Positions 34,751 to 42,227 of a DNA stretch of 42,227 bases are shown here, in pieces. The stretch spans positions 1 to 42,227 of the forward strand of contig MGUU01000021.1 of assembly GCA_001800135.1 (NCBI GenBank), given 5' to 3'. Positions within the stretch are counted from its first letter, which is position 1. Every line of letters starts with the position of its first letter. A model generated the notes under the pieces. The model ran no database searches and was not told the DNA's origin. It worked only from the letters and a program-made list of their open reading frames with translations. Source of the stretch: Elusimicrobia bacterium RIFCSPLOWO2_02_FULL_39_32. Lineage in GTDB: Bacteria; Elusimicrobiota; Elusimicrobia; 2-02-FULL-39-32. Made by a program: the position numbers and the translations under genes.

Positions 34751-36688
34751 ATGAATTCAACTGATCTTCATCATTTCTTGAAAAAATTGGAAAGTTGCGG
34801 ACTTTTAAAAAAAGTTGAGGTTCCAGTAGATTCAGAATTAGAAATTACAGAAATTGTAAACCGTTTTTATGAAAACTCTATTTTAGATTCTTCTTCGGTT
34901 CCAGCCTTTCTCTTTAAAAACGTAAAAGGGTCAAAATTTCCTTTAACCATTAATCTCTTAGGCTCTGAAAAAGCATTAGAACTTGCCTTAGGGAATAGGG
35001 TAGAAGATCTGGGAGAAAAACTTTTCAGAGCGATTGGGGAATTTCAACATCTTGCTCCTAAAGGAAAACTCTTCTCCTGGTTATGGAAACATAAAAAACT
35101 TTTATGGAAGTTTCGGTTTGCAAAAGCCTGCATGGTAAAAAATTCTCCAGTTAAGGAAGTAAAGAAAAGTGGGTCAGAAATTAATTTAAATGAATTTCCA
35201 ATTTTAAAATGCTGGCCAGAGGACGGCGGTAAATTTATCACTGCGGGTCTCGTTTTTACTAAAAGCCCAAAAACAGGACTTAAAAATATGGGAATTTATA
35301 GGCTGCAGGTTTTAAATTCAAAAGAACTTATTCTTCACTGGCAAATCCAAAAAGGAGGAGCCTTTCACTTTTGGGAAGCAGAATCGCAAAACCAACCTTT
35401 AGAAATTGCCATTGCCATAGGCGGAGATCCTCTTTTGTGGCTGGCAGGGATTCTTCCCCTGCCAGAAGGCATGGATGAGATTTCTATAGCAAGTTTTTTA
35501 GCAGGCAGAAAAATTCCCATGATCGCTTGTGAAACAGTTTCTTTAGAAGTTCCAGCAAGCGCTGAGATTATAATTGAAGGAATTGCCCAGCCTAAAAGGC
35601 GCGCCCAAGAAGGTCCCTTTGGCGATCACTTTGGCCACTATTCTCATCCAGCTCCATTCCCAGTGCTTAAAATAAAATGTATCACACACAAAAAAAATGC
35701 CATTTACCACGCTGCCATTGTTGGCAAACCACCGCAAGAAGATAAAGTAATGGGTGAAGCTGTCACTAAACTTTTTTCCCCGCTCCTCAAAACGATAAAG
35801 CCAGAACTTCATGATCTTTGGGCATATTATGAAACAGGATTTCATAACCTTTTAGTGATTAGCGTGAAACAAAGATATGAAAAAGAAGGAATCAAAACCG
35901 CTCTAGCTCTTTTAGGAGAAGGGCAGCTCTCCTTAAGCAAATGCGTCATTGTAGTGGATGAAAATGTAAATGCGCGAAATTTTTTAGATGTGCTAAAAGC
36001 AATTAAAGAAAATTTTATTCCAAAACAAGATTTTATTCTTATCCCTTCCACAGCCCAAGATACCCTGGATTTTACTGGTCCAAAAATCAATCGCGGCAGT
36101 AAAATGATTTTAGACGCCACATCCAGTTCTAAACTGCAAGAACATCAGACCATAACTAATAATGATCTATCTTCTCTTAAACCCTTAGCCCAAGAAAAAA
36201 TAAATTCTGAAAAGTGCAGAAACCTTAAATCCCAAACTAATCTTTTTAAAAACATGGATCTTCCTTTGTTGAAAACTATTGATCCTAATATTTTAGATTT
36301 TAGAATAGTTGAAGAAACGCTTTTAGTGGTAAAGGTGCAAAACGAACCTGAGGGGGCTACAGATAAAGTTCAAAAAAATAAAGGAAAGCTACTTCTAGAA
36401 AAACTTTTAAAAAACGAAGAGCTGCAAAATTTTAAAATCATCGCCATGGTCAGTGAAGATGTGCCTTTAGAGACTGATCATTTAATGTTATGGGGCATCT
36501 TTACCCGTTTTGATTGTGAAAGAGATCTGCTTTTTTCCAAAGTGACGCTGGAAGGAATTCACCCAATCTATCTAGGAGCGCTAGGCATTGACGCCACATG
36601 GAAGGAAAACTATCCTCACCCTCTATCCATGTTACCATCCGTAAAAGAAAAAGTAACCCAACGCTGGAATGACTACACTATCCTTTGA
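34751..36688 (+). CDS. UbiD-family decarboxylase, long MqnL-like form
   Basis: UbiD enzymes use prenylated FMN to decarboxylate aromatic acids. The core has FLFKNVKGS, GIYRLQVL, IAIGGDP and RRAQEGPFGDHFGHY near residue 285, with the catalytic glutamates around it. KCVIVVDENVNARN and GSKMILDATSS follow. At 645 residues it is longer than ubiquinone UbiD (about 490). The extra C-terminal part, WGIFTRFDCERD and LGALGIDATWKENYPHPL, matches the LWxxFTRxxPAxDI and IDARxKPHHAPPL ending of MqnL-type enzymes. That favours menaquinone synthesis. It forms one operon with the UbiA- and UbiX-like genes. Confidence 0.92.
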   Translation: MNSTDLHHFLKKLESCGLLKKVEVPVDSELEITEIVNRFYENSILDSSSVPAFLFKNVKGSKFPLTINLLGSEKALELALGNRVEDLGEKLFRAIGEFQHLAPKGKLFSWLWKHKKLLWKFRFAKACMVKNSPVKEVKKSGSEINLNEFPILKCWPEDGGKFITAGLVFTKSPKTGLKNMGIYRLQVLNSKELILHWQIQKGGAFHFWEAESQNQPLEIAIAIGGDPLLWLAGILPLPEGMDEISIASFLAGRKIPMIACETVSLEVPASAEIIIEGIAQPKRRAQEGPFGDHFGHYSHPAPFPVLKIKCITHKKNAIYHAAIVGKPPQEDKVMGEAVTKLFSPLLKTIKPELHDLWAYYETGFHNLLVISVKQRYEKEGIKTALALLGEGQLSLSKCVIVVDENVNARNFLDVLKAIKENFIPKQDFILIPSTAQDTLDFTGPKINRGSKMILDATSSSKLQEHQTITNNDLSSLKPLAQEKINSEKCRNLKSQTNLFKNMDLPLLKTIDPNILDFRIVEETLLVVKVQNEPEGATDKVQKNKGKLLLEKLLKNEELQNFKIIAMVSEDVPLETDHLMLWGIFTRFDCERDLLFSKVTLEGIHPIYLGALGIDATWKENYPHPLSMLPSVKEKVTQRWNDYTIL

Positions 36689-36706
36689 ACTCTCCAAAAA
36701 AACTGA

Positions 36707-36898
36707 ATGACTAACTTTGAAGAGGATTATTCGTTTGATTGTCCTTATTGCATGGAGACCAACGATATCCGCATTGACCTTACAGGCGGGAAAAAGCAAC
36801 AATTCATTTATGATTGTGAAATCTGCTGTCATCCAATTCTTATCAAACTTGAGGTCAGCTCAAAAGGCATTAAAAATTTTTTTGCTGAAAAGGAATAG
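36707..36898 (+). CDS. CPXCG-type cysteine-rich small protein
   Basis: The 63-residue protein has FDCPYC near the start and YDCEICCHPI in the middle, the two cysteine knuckles of the CPXCG family (PF14255), which is likely to bind zinc. The glycine after the second cysteine of the first knuckle is methionine here (CPYCM). Function is unknown. It lies 18 bases after the UbiD gene and 42 before dus on the same strand. Another frame over the same bases codes for nothing recognisable. Confidence 0.85.
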   Translation: MTNFEEDYSFDCPYCMETNDIRIDLTGGKKQQFIYDCEICCHPILIKLEVSSKGIKNFFAEKE

Positions 36899-36940
36899 TT
36901 GCGGGCAAGAATGTCCCTTTATCTGTAAGCAAGGTTCAAC

Positions 36941-37954
36941 ATGATTCAAATCGGCAACAAAAAAATTAATACCAACATTTTTTTAGCTCCTCTTTCTGCC
37001 AGCTCGGATCTGGCGTTTCGTCTGATAGCGCGAGAACAGGGAGCAAAATTTTGCTTTTTTGAAATGATTGATTCCAACTCGTTAGTTTATGGATCTCCTA
37101 GATCAGAGAGAATTCTCCAAACTTGTCCTGAAGACCAACCAATCGCTGCCCAAATTTTAGGAGCAGACCCAGAAATCATGCTAAAAGCAGCAGAGCTCAT
37201 TTTAAACCGGGCTCCCATAACTTTTTTGGATATCAACGCGGCTTGTCCGGTTCGAAAAGTATGTAAGAAAGGCGCTGGCGCCTATTTTTTAAATAATCCT
37301 GCGCCGCTTGTTAGGGTGATTGAACGGTTGAGCAGCACTTTATCCATACCCATCACAGTTAAAATGAGAGTGGGGTTGAATCAGGTAGATATTCCCAGCG
37401 CGGTTCAATTTGCAAAAAGTTGCGAGTCTAGCGGCGCATCCGCTTTATTTGTTCATGGACGTTCGCAGTCTCAAGAAAATGTTGGGCCTGTTAATTACGA
37501 GGCGATCCGCGCCATTAAAGAATCCGTTGAAATTCCTGTCTTCGGCAGTGGAAATATTTTGAATCCGCCGCTTGCAAAAAAAATGTTTGATGAAACTAGA
37601 TGCGATGGAATCCTGATTGCCAAAGGATCTTTCGGAAATCCTTCCATTTATCGAGATATAGAAACCTATCTTGCAACCGGAACCTGGCATCCTGCAATAG
37701 AACTCCGAGAAAAACTAAAGTTCCTCAAAAAACATCTCTTGCTAGTTCAACAGATCAAAGGACCTCATGCGATCTGCCATATTGGCGAATTAGCAAAAAT
37801 CTGTCTTTGGTACTTAAAAGGATTTTCTTCAAGCTCTCGAATGCGCGCCCAGATTTTTAAGTCTCAAAACAATCAGGAGCTCCTCGCGCAGATCGAATCT
37901 ATAATGGGCGATGACTTATCAGGAGAGATATCCCCATGTGCGGAGAAGATCTGA
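36941..37954 (+). CDS. tRNA-dihydrouridine synthase, DusB-like
   Basis: Dus enzymes reduce uridines in tRNA D-loops with FMN. The TIM-barrel blocks are NIFLAPLSASSDLAFR, IAAQILGADPE, DINAACPVRKVCKKGAG (catalytic C102), VKMRVG, LFVHGRS, PVFGSGNI and DGILIAKGSFGNP. They match the DusB branch, though MAPMAGVTD reads APLSASSD here and NMGCP reads NAACP. The length of 337 is normal. The last 36 bases overlap the end of the convergent PurD-like gene. Confidence 0.95.
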   Translation: MIQIGNKKINTNIFLAPLSASSDLAFRLIAREQGAKFCFFEMIDSNSLVYGSPRSERILQTCPEDQPIAAQILGADPEIMLKAAELILNRAPITFLDINAACPVRKVCKKGAGAYFLNNPAPLVRVIERLSSTLSIPITVKMRVGLNQVDIPSAVQFAKSCESSGASALFVHGRSQSQENVGPVNYEAIRAIKESVEIPVFGSGNILNPPLAKKMFDETRCDGILIAKGSFGNPSIYRDIETYLATGTWHPAIELREKLKFLKKHLLLVQQIKGPHAICHIGELAKICLWYLKGFSSSSRMRAQIFKSQNNQELLAQIESIMGDDLSGEISPCAEKI

Positions 37955-39250
37955 ATCTCGGCTCCAGCGTCCGCCAATGTCGGTTCGGTAAAACATATTT
38001 GGAATCACAATATTTTTAATCCTTGTGTAAGCTTCTTTTCTGGCTTCATCCATCGTGGGCCCGGATCCTGTAACCACTAAAACATAACCCGAACTTCCTG
38101 TCAAATGCCAAGCGTCATCTACAACTTTGATGTCCGCAGGCCAGATGCCGTCTCTCGCTGGTTTCTTAAAAATCACAACCGATTCTTCTGAATATTTTTT
38201 AAAAGTTTTAATATCCTCAAATGGAAATGGCGGCACAGCCACCACCACTCCTATCTGATACCCCTTCTTAACTTTGAGAGTGGGCGTCTGACCATTTGCA
38301 ATGCCCTGAAAAAACTCTCCCAATGGCGAGAGGATTCCTTCCATTTGAATAGTGATCGTTGGAACTCCGAATCGGCAAGTACATTCCAGAGGATAGATGC
38401 CGCGGTTATTGGCGATGCAGTTGATATCAAAGTAGCCGACATAACCCGCTGCCGCTAGCTTCGGTTTCATTTTTAAAAGAGTACCTTCATAAAGTTTTCC
38501 CTCATTACACCAAAACATGGATGTGCCCATCTCCCCTGTAGTGGGTCCAATCTCATCGTTAAATAGACGTTTGTGCTCGAAGTTGACGCAGCAGGGCTGA
38601 ATGAAATCTTTGCCATTAAAAAATCCGCCGACAGCGACTTCAACCCCGGTCGCAAATTTTTGCAGTTGAAAACTTTTGATTTTGCTGGACCAGCCTTTTT
38701 TGTAATGTTTCAAAATCATCAAGACATCCAAACCATCTTCTTCCTGACCAATAAAGGAAAGCACTTTTTCATTTTGGGCAGTGCCGTCAGGTTTGACCAC
38801 ATAACGGTCAGGGTTTGCCTGAACAAATTGAGCCGCGTCATCAAAGGTCTTGAAAGTCCAATAGGGGAGGAGATTAAGTCCCATGGACTTCATCTCCTCC
38901 TGGCCAAATTCGCGGTTGAGCTCCAACCTGTCCGTATAGGAGGTTCCGCCAATCACTGCTTTTCCCTGTTTGCGTAAAGATTCTGCCAGGGATCCAAAAT
39001 CGGAATCGTCAAAGATAATGACCTCAGCCCAGTCTTTCCAATCCTTCCAGTTCTCCACTTTTTCCACAAAACCGTCGGAGACCTGTTTCTCCTCTTCGTT
39101 TTCAATAAAATATTTAACTTCGTGTCCCTCTTTCTGAAGTTGAGCGCAGAGATCTCCGATCAGCCCGACTCTGGAGATCGCAAGGAATTTAAAAATTTTT
39201 TTTCCATTTTCGTTCGTAGAAACAGCGGCTGGCTTTTCTTGTTCTCTCAT
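37919..39250 (-). CDS. PurD-like ATP-grasp enzyme (GAR synthetase family)
   Basis: PurD joins phosphoribosylamine and glycine using ATP. The central ATP-grasp domain has RYVVKPDGTAQ, EVAVGGFF, CVNFEHKRLF, GPTTGEMGT and GYVGYFDINCI, and the C-terminus has FYRTDIGGRW, matching PurD. The N-terminal 100 residues lack the PurD GxGGREHA motif. Instead they read FLAISRVGLIGDLCAQLQKEGHEV, and GPNTGGMG is altered to GPTTGEMG. It is a divergent paralogue that could act on another amine. It stands alone and converges on dus. The upstream region has a weak TTGCAA and TACAGT placed so the ATG would be almost leaderless. Confidence 0.75.
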   Translation of the reverse strand: MREQEKPAAVSTNENGKKIFKFLAISRVGLIGDLCAQLQKEGHEVKYFIENEEEKQVSDGFVEKVENWKDWKDWAEVIIFDDSDFGSLAESLRKQGKAVIGGTSYTDRLELNREFGQEEMKSMGLNLLPYWTFKTFDDAAQFVQANPDRYVVKPDGTAQNEKVLSFIGQEEDGLDVLMILKHYKKGWSSKIKSFQLQKFATGVEVAVGGFFNGKDFIQPCCVNFEHKRLFNDEIGPTTGEMGTSMFWCNEGKLYEGTLLKMKPKLAAAGYVGYFDINCIANNRGIYPLECTCRFGVPTITIQMEGILSPLGEFFQGIANGQTPTLKVKKGYQIGVVVAVPPFPFEDIKTFKKYSEESVVIFKKPARDGIWPADIKVVDDAWHLTGSSGYVLVVTGSGPTMDEARKEAYTRIKNIVIPNMFYRTDIGGRWSRDSDLLRTWGYLS

Positions 39251-39303
39251 AAATTAAACTGTAGATTAAAAATCATTTTTTTGCAAGAGCAATTTTGAGA
39301 AAT

Positions 39304-39334
39304 AAAAAACTCCTACCCGAAATTGGTAGGAGTT
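39304..39334 (-). terminator. Rho-independent terminator after rplA
   Basis: AACTCCTACC (39308-39317) and GGTAGGAGTT (39325-39334) form a perfect 10-bp stem with a 7-base loop. On the minus strand the stem is followed by TTTTTTATTT. It ends the tuf-to-rplA transcript 53 bases after rplA. Confidence 0.9.
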
Positions 39335-39386
39335 ATCAGTTCCAAACATCTCTACGATTTAGGCAAACTCAATAAAGATTGGGGGG

Positions 39387-40082
39387 TTATATTGCGGATT
39401 CGAACTTTTGAGAAGGTTCTATAGGAACGCCGGGTCCCATGCTTGAAGATAGGGTGATCGAGCGAATATAAACGCCTTTAGAAGAGGCGGGTTTTACTTT
39501 TAACACTGCTTGAATAAGCGCTTTAGCGTTTTCAGAAATTTGTTCTTGGCTAAAAGAGGCTTTGCCAATGCCGCAATGAATGATTCCATAATCATCATTT
39601 TTAAATTCTATTCTGCCCCCTTTAAGCTCCTTCACAGTGCGGGCAATATCAAAAGTCACGGTTCCAGATTTAGGGTTAGGCATGAGACCCTTGGGCCCTA
39701 AAATTTTTCCAAGTTTGCTTACATCTTTCATGGCATCAGGAGTAGCCACTAACACGTCGAAATCCAACCAGCCTTTTTGAATTTTTTCTATTAAATCATT
39801 TTCTCCGCAAACATCCGCTCCCGCCTCTTTTGCTTCTTTAAGTTTTTCACCCTTTACAATCACTGCCACTTTCTTTGTTTTGCCGCTTCCCGCAGGCAAA
39901 AGCACAGTGCTCCTTACAGCCTGATCCGATTGTTTTGGATCTATCCCTAAACGAATATGGAGCTCCACAGTTTCATTAAATTTCGCGTTTGCGTTTTCTT
40001 TAACGATTTTTGCAGCTTCTTCTAAGCTGTATTTTTTATTTTCTTCAATCTTTTTTTCTAATGCCGCTATCCTTTTACCCAT
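39387..40082 (-). CDS. rplA: 50S ribosomal protein L1
   Basis: L1 forms the ribosomal stalk near the E site and can repress its own operon by binding the mRNA. The 231-residue protein has the expected KFNETVELHIRLGIDPKQSDQAVR, LPAGSGKTKKVAVI, ILGPKGLMPNPKSGTV and a late SSMGPGVPI. AAGGAAGG lies seven bases before the ATG. It is 14 bases after rplK and is the last gene before a strong terminator. Confidence 0.98.
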   Translation of the reverse strand: MGKRIAALEKKIEENKKYSLEEAAKIVKENANAKFNETVELHIRLGIDPKQSDQAVRSTVLLPAGSGKTKKVAVIVKGEKLKEAKEAGADVCGENDLIEKIQKGWLDFDVLVATPDAMKDVSKLGKILGPKGLMPNPKSGTVTFDIARTVKELKGGRIEFKNDDYGIIHCGIGKASFSQEQISENAKALIQAVLKVKPASSKGVYIRSITLSSSMGPGVPIEPSQKFESAI

Positions 40083-40096
40083 TGTAAAACCTTCCT

Positions 40097-40525
40097 TTAT
40101 TCTTTAACTTCAATTCCCATGCTGCGCGCTGTGCCCTCTACCATGAGGGAAGCTGCCTGAATGTCTTTAGTATTTAAATCTGGCAATTTTTTTAAAGCGA
40201 TTTCCTCTACCTGTTTTCTGGAGACTTTCCCAACTTTTGTGCGGTTAGGCACAGGAGATGCTTTTGCCAATCCAGCTGCTTTTTTTAAAAGAGAAGAGAT
40301 TGGAGGCATCTTTGTGATGAAAGTAAAGGAGCGATCTTCATAGACTGTAATCACTGCAGGGATAATCATGCCTTGTTCCATGGTCTTGGTGCGTTCATTG
40401 AACTGCTTACAAAAATCCATAATGTTTACGCCATGCTGCCCTAAGGCTGGTCCTACCGGCGGAGCTGGATTAGCGGATCCCGCTGGGATTTGTAATTTAA
40501 TTTGGGTTTTTATTTTTTTTGCCAT
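40097..40525 (-). CDS. rplK: 50S ribosomal protein L11
   Basis: L11 binds 23S rRNA at the GTPase centre. The 142-residue sequence has [30 protein letters not shown], the [12 protein letters not shown] segment and the C-terminal rRNA-binding end [15 protein letters not shown] site lies about ten bases upstream. It is 15 bases after nusG. Confidence 0.98.
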   Translation of the reverse strand: MAKKIKTQIKLQIPAGSANPAPPVGPALGQHGVNIMDFCKQFNERTKTMEQGMIIPAVITVYEDRSFTFITKMPPISSLLKKAAGLAKASPVPNRTKVGKVSRKQVEEIALKKLPDLNTKDIQAASLMVEGTARSMGIEVKE

Positions 40526-40540
40526 ACTTGATAAACCTCT

Positions 40541-41092
40541 CTATAACTTTTCCACTTGCAAAAAATCAAGTTCTACAGGCGTTCCCCGTCCAAAAATAGA
40601 AACCGTCACTTTAATTTTTGCGCGCTCTTCATTTACCTCTTCTACGGTTCCAATAAAATGTTTGAAGGGACCCTCATTGATCCGCACAGTTTCTCCTTGC
40701 TGAAATTGAATAGCTGCTTTAGGCTTAGAATCAGTGGGCGTGGTTGCCAATTCAATTAAATTTTTTGCTTCAATTTCAGGCAAGGCTGTTGGTTTTAAAC
40801 CGCCTAAAAAACCAGTGACCCCTTGAGTGTTTTTTACCATCCAATAGGTCTCATTATCTATCAGCATGTCCACTAAAATATACCCGGGAAAAAACTTTCT
40901 TTTTTTAATCTTTCTTTTGTTCTTCTTAATTTCCACAACATCTTCCGTAGGAATTAAAATTTGAAAAATTTTATTGGAAAAATTTTTTAATAAAACCGCT
41001 TTTTCCAAAGAAGCTTTTACTTTATCTTCGTACCCTGAATAAGTATGAATCACATACCAGGCTCTAGGTTGAATTTCTGTTATTTCTGACAT
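40541..41092 (-). CDS. nusG: Transcription termination/antitermination factor NusG
   Basis: NusG binds RNA polymerase and links it to Rho or the ribosome. The NGN domain starts [16 protein letters not shown] and has [14 protein letters not shown]. The KOW domain near the C-terminus reads [21 protein letters not shown] in two parts and ends with [11 protein letters not shown]. Length 183 is normal. Its ATG overlaps the secE stop (TAATG). Confidence 0.98.
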   Translation of the reverse strand: MSEITEIQPRAWYVIHTYSGYEDKVKASLEKAVLLKNFSNKIFQILIPTEDVVEIKKNKRKIKKRKFFPGYILVDMLIDNETYWMVKNTQGVTGFLGGLKPTALPEIEAKNLIELATTPTDSKPKAAIQFQQGETVRINEGPFKHFIGTVEEVNEERAKIKVTVSIFGRGTPVELDFLQVEKL

Positions 41093-41271
41093 TAAAGTAT
41101 CCAGCTGATAAATCTTGTAAAAACAAAATCTACTAAAGAAATATAAACCGCTATAATCGCCACCAGAACAATGATTACAATGGTTGAACCCATCACTTCC
41201 TTGCGGGAAAGCCAGGTCACTTTTTTTAATTCCTCATAAGATTCTTTAAAAAATAACCTAATTTTTTCCAT
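41092..41271 (-). CDS. secE: Protein translocase subunit SecE
   Basis: SecE clamps SecY in the translocon. The 59-residue product has the amphipathic start FFKESYEELKKVTWLSRKEV, the family signature, followed by one membrane helix (residues about 28-52). It shares TAATG overlaps with both neighbours: its stop overlaps the nusG start, and its ATG overlaps the stop of the upstream membrane protein gene. Context and sequence agree. Confidence 0.95.
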   Translation of the reverse strand: MEKIRLFFKESYEELKKVTWLSRKEVMGSTIVIIVLVAIIAVYISLVDFVFTRFISWIL

Positions 41272-41786
41272 TATTCCTCTTCAATCTCCTTATTTTTCTC
41301 CATCATCACGCCAAGCGCCAAAAGCCCAAAAGAACTAATCACAGCAAGGATAAGTCCGCCTCCAATAAAATCAAATCCATTAAAGGAAGTGTCCACGCCC
41401 ATCCTCATAATTAATTTTGTAATAATTTTAGTCCATTGTTCCCCTACAATTTGCTGTAACTTCTGAATAAATGCGTCTCCCAAAATATCTGTCACTAAAG
41501 TCACAATTTCATTCAGCTTTGATCCATAAGTGGCGATTCTGCGGAAATAAAGCACTTCTGCCAGCAAAGAAATAAGGGAAAAAACAATAAAAATTTGACC
41601 GCGCACTTTTCCAGAAAGATGCTGAAAAATAGAGACTGCCATTCCAAATAACCCCACTAAAAGTATAAGCACTCCATAAATGCTCTCGATCCCTTTAAGC
41701 GAATAAAACCAAACCGTTATCCACGGAATAAACGCGGAAACCGCTAACACCATGGAAACAACTCCAGCAATATAATTCAATAACAT
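41271..41786 (-). CDS. Four-helix membrane protein of unknown function upstream of secE
   Basis: The 171-residue protein has hydrophobic segments near 5-27, 38-55, 63-80 and 140-162. A helical stretch of about 55 residues before the last one begins RRIATYGSKLNEIV. I do not recognise it. It lies between tRNA-Trp and secE, where most bacteria have no gene, and is coupled to secE through TAATG. AAAGG lies before its ATG. A link to the translocon or membrane insertion is a guess from position. Confidence 0.75.
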   Translation of the reverse strand: MLLNYIAGVVSMVLAVSAFIPWITVWFYSLKGIESIYGVLILLVGLFGMAVSIFQHLSGKVRGQIFIVFSLISLLAEVLYFRRIATYGSKLNEIVTLVTDILGDAFIQKLQQIVGEQWTKIITKLIMRMGVDTSFNGFDFIGGGLILAVISSFGLLALGVMMEKNKEIEEE

Positions 41787-41873
41787 AATTTACCTTTTAA
41801 ATCTATTTTTAATAAAAAATCTTATCCTGACCCATTTAACCTAGCTGGCTAATCAGTGGAGCGTTAAAAGTTG

Positions 41874-41944
41874 CGGGGGAAGAGGGACTTGAACCCCCAG
41901 TCCTGGTTTTGGAGACCAGTGGTTTGCCATTAACCGATTCCCCC
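41874..41944 (-). tRNA. tRNA-Trp (CCA)
   Basis: The minus strand folds into GGGGGAA/TTCCCCC acceptor, GGTT/AACC D-stem, CTGGT-CTCCAAA-ACCAG anticodon arm and a T-arm with TTCAAGT. The anticodon is CCA, tryptophan. The 3' CCA is not encoded (GCAA follows). Its place before secE-nusG is the common bacterial one. Confidence 0.95.
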
Positions 41945-41964
41945 TAAAAAGTTTCTGGAATTGA

Positions 41965-42126
41965 TTAACTTTTTGCCTCTTTATGAAGAGTGTGCTTTTT
42001 GCACTTAGGGCAGAATTTCTTTACTTCCACCTTAACTTTATCCGCTCTTTTTTTGCCTGCTTGATAATGATAATTTTTATCTTTACAACTAGAGCAGACT
42101 AAAGTTTGAATATTGCGTTCAGCCAT
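41965..42126 (-). CDS. rpmG: 50S ribosomal protein L33
   Basis: The 53-residue protein starts MAERNIQTLVC and has two zinc-knuckle pairs, C11/C14 (CSSC) and C39/C42 (CPKC), typical of the zinc-binding form of L33. Many basic residues lie between them. It lies 12 bases after tuf and 20 before tRNA-Trp, a frequent arrangement. Confidence 0.95.
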   Translation of the reverse strand: MAERNIQTLVCSSCKDKNYHYQAGKKRADKVKVEVKKFCPKCKKHTLHKEAKS

Positions 42127-42138
42127 CTGTTTGTAAAC

Positions 42139-42227
42139 TTATTCCAAAATTTCGGTTACCACACCTGCGCCTACAGTGTGTCCGCCTTCACGAATCGCAA
42201 ACCTTAACTGCTTCTCCATCGCCACTG
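42139..42227 (-). CDS. tuf: Elongation factor Tu, C-terminal end (partial)
   Basis: The last 28 codons read VAMEKQLRFAIREGGHTVGAG and end VVTEILE before TAA. This is the EF-Tu C-terminus, with the GGHTVGAGVV stretch nearly invariant. The rest of the gene lies beyond the window edge. Confidence 0.95.
   Translation of the reverse strand, partial: VAMEKQLRFAIREGGHTVGAGVVTEILE

Noticed and set aside
1-42227. CRISPR arrays, insertion sequences or an alternative genetic code
   Set aside because: No regularly spaced repeat beyond the single 11-bp pair, no transposase or terminal inverted repeats were seen, and TGA serves as a stop in several genes.

Overview
The window is 42.2 kb of AT-rich bacterial DNA, densely packed and read with the standard bacterial code (TGA ends several genes). 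A 5,646-residue exported membrane protein, squalene-hopene cyclase with HpnH, a long MqnL-type UbiD beside UbiA and UbiX, and a divergent PurD together suggest the candidate phylum Omnitrophota, where giant genes are known. That placement is inference, since there is no rRNA here.

Layout. 1-284: relic of a ParE/RelE-type toxin gene. 285-17225 (minus): one uninterrupted giant gene. Its product has an N-terminal signal peptide and five copies of a Tiki/ChaN/EreA-like metal-hydrolase signature. It also has two copies of an HEENH (HExxH) module, many membrane segments, internal signal-peptide-like stretches, a RelE-like segment and a Flp-pilin-like segment. 17438-20188: an orphan ABC-2 permease, lgt, and a BRO/DinD-like gene. 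20296-23714 (minus): hpnH and squalene-hopene cyclase (hopanoid synthesis). 23842-24192 (minus): tmRNA. 24211-26841 (minus): tadA, thiO, an unknown gene and ndk, read from a strong promoter that lies back to back with the promoter of a small membrane protein gene. 27061-30350: two CPBP-type membrane proteins with overlapping divergent starts, one with its glutamates replaced, then a ceramidase-family protein. 30474-37954 (plus): valS, a UbiA/UbiX/UbiD set probably for menaquinone, a CPXCG protein and a tRNA-dihydrouridine synthase. 37919-39250 (minus): a PurD-like ATP-grasp enzyme. 39304-42227 (minus): tuf (partial), rpmG, tRNA-Trp, an unknown membrane protein, secE, nusG, rplK and rplA, closed by a rho-independent terminator.

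How the genes fit together. Most of the window is ordinary housekeeping: translation, protein export, envelope lipids, quinones and nucleotides. The giant gene is the exceptional element. Its five modules keep the same order of likely metal ligands: [DE]xH, an E 23-27 residues later, a second acidic residue, then GxxH. They alternate with membrane helices and signal-like stretches, as expected of a large multi-hydrolase or polyprotein on the cell surface. No experimental function is known to me; the fold assignments rest on motifs read by eye.
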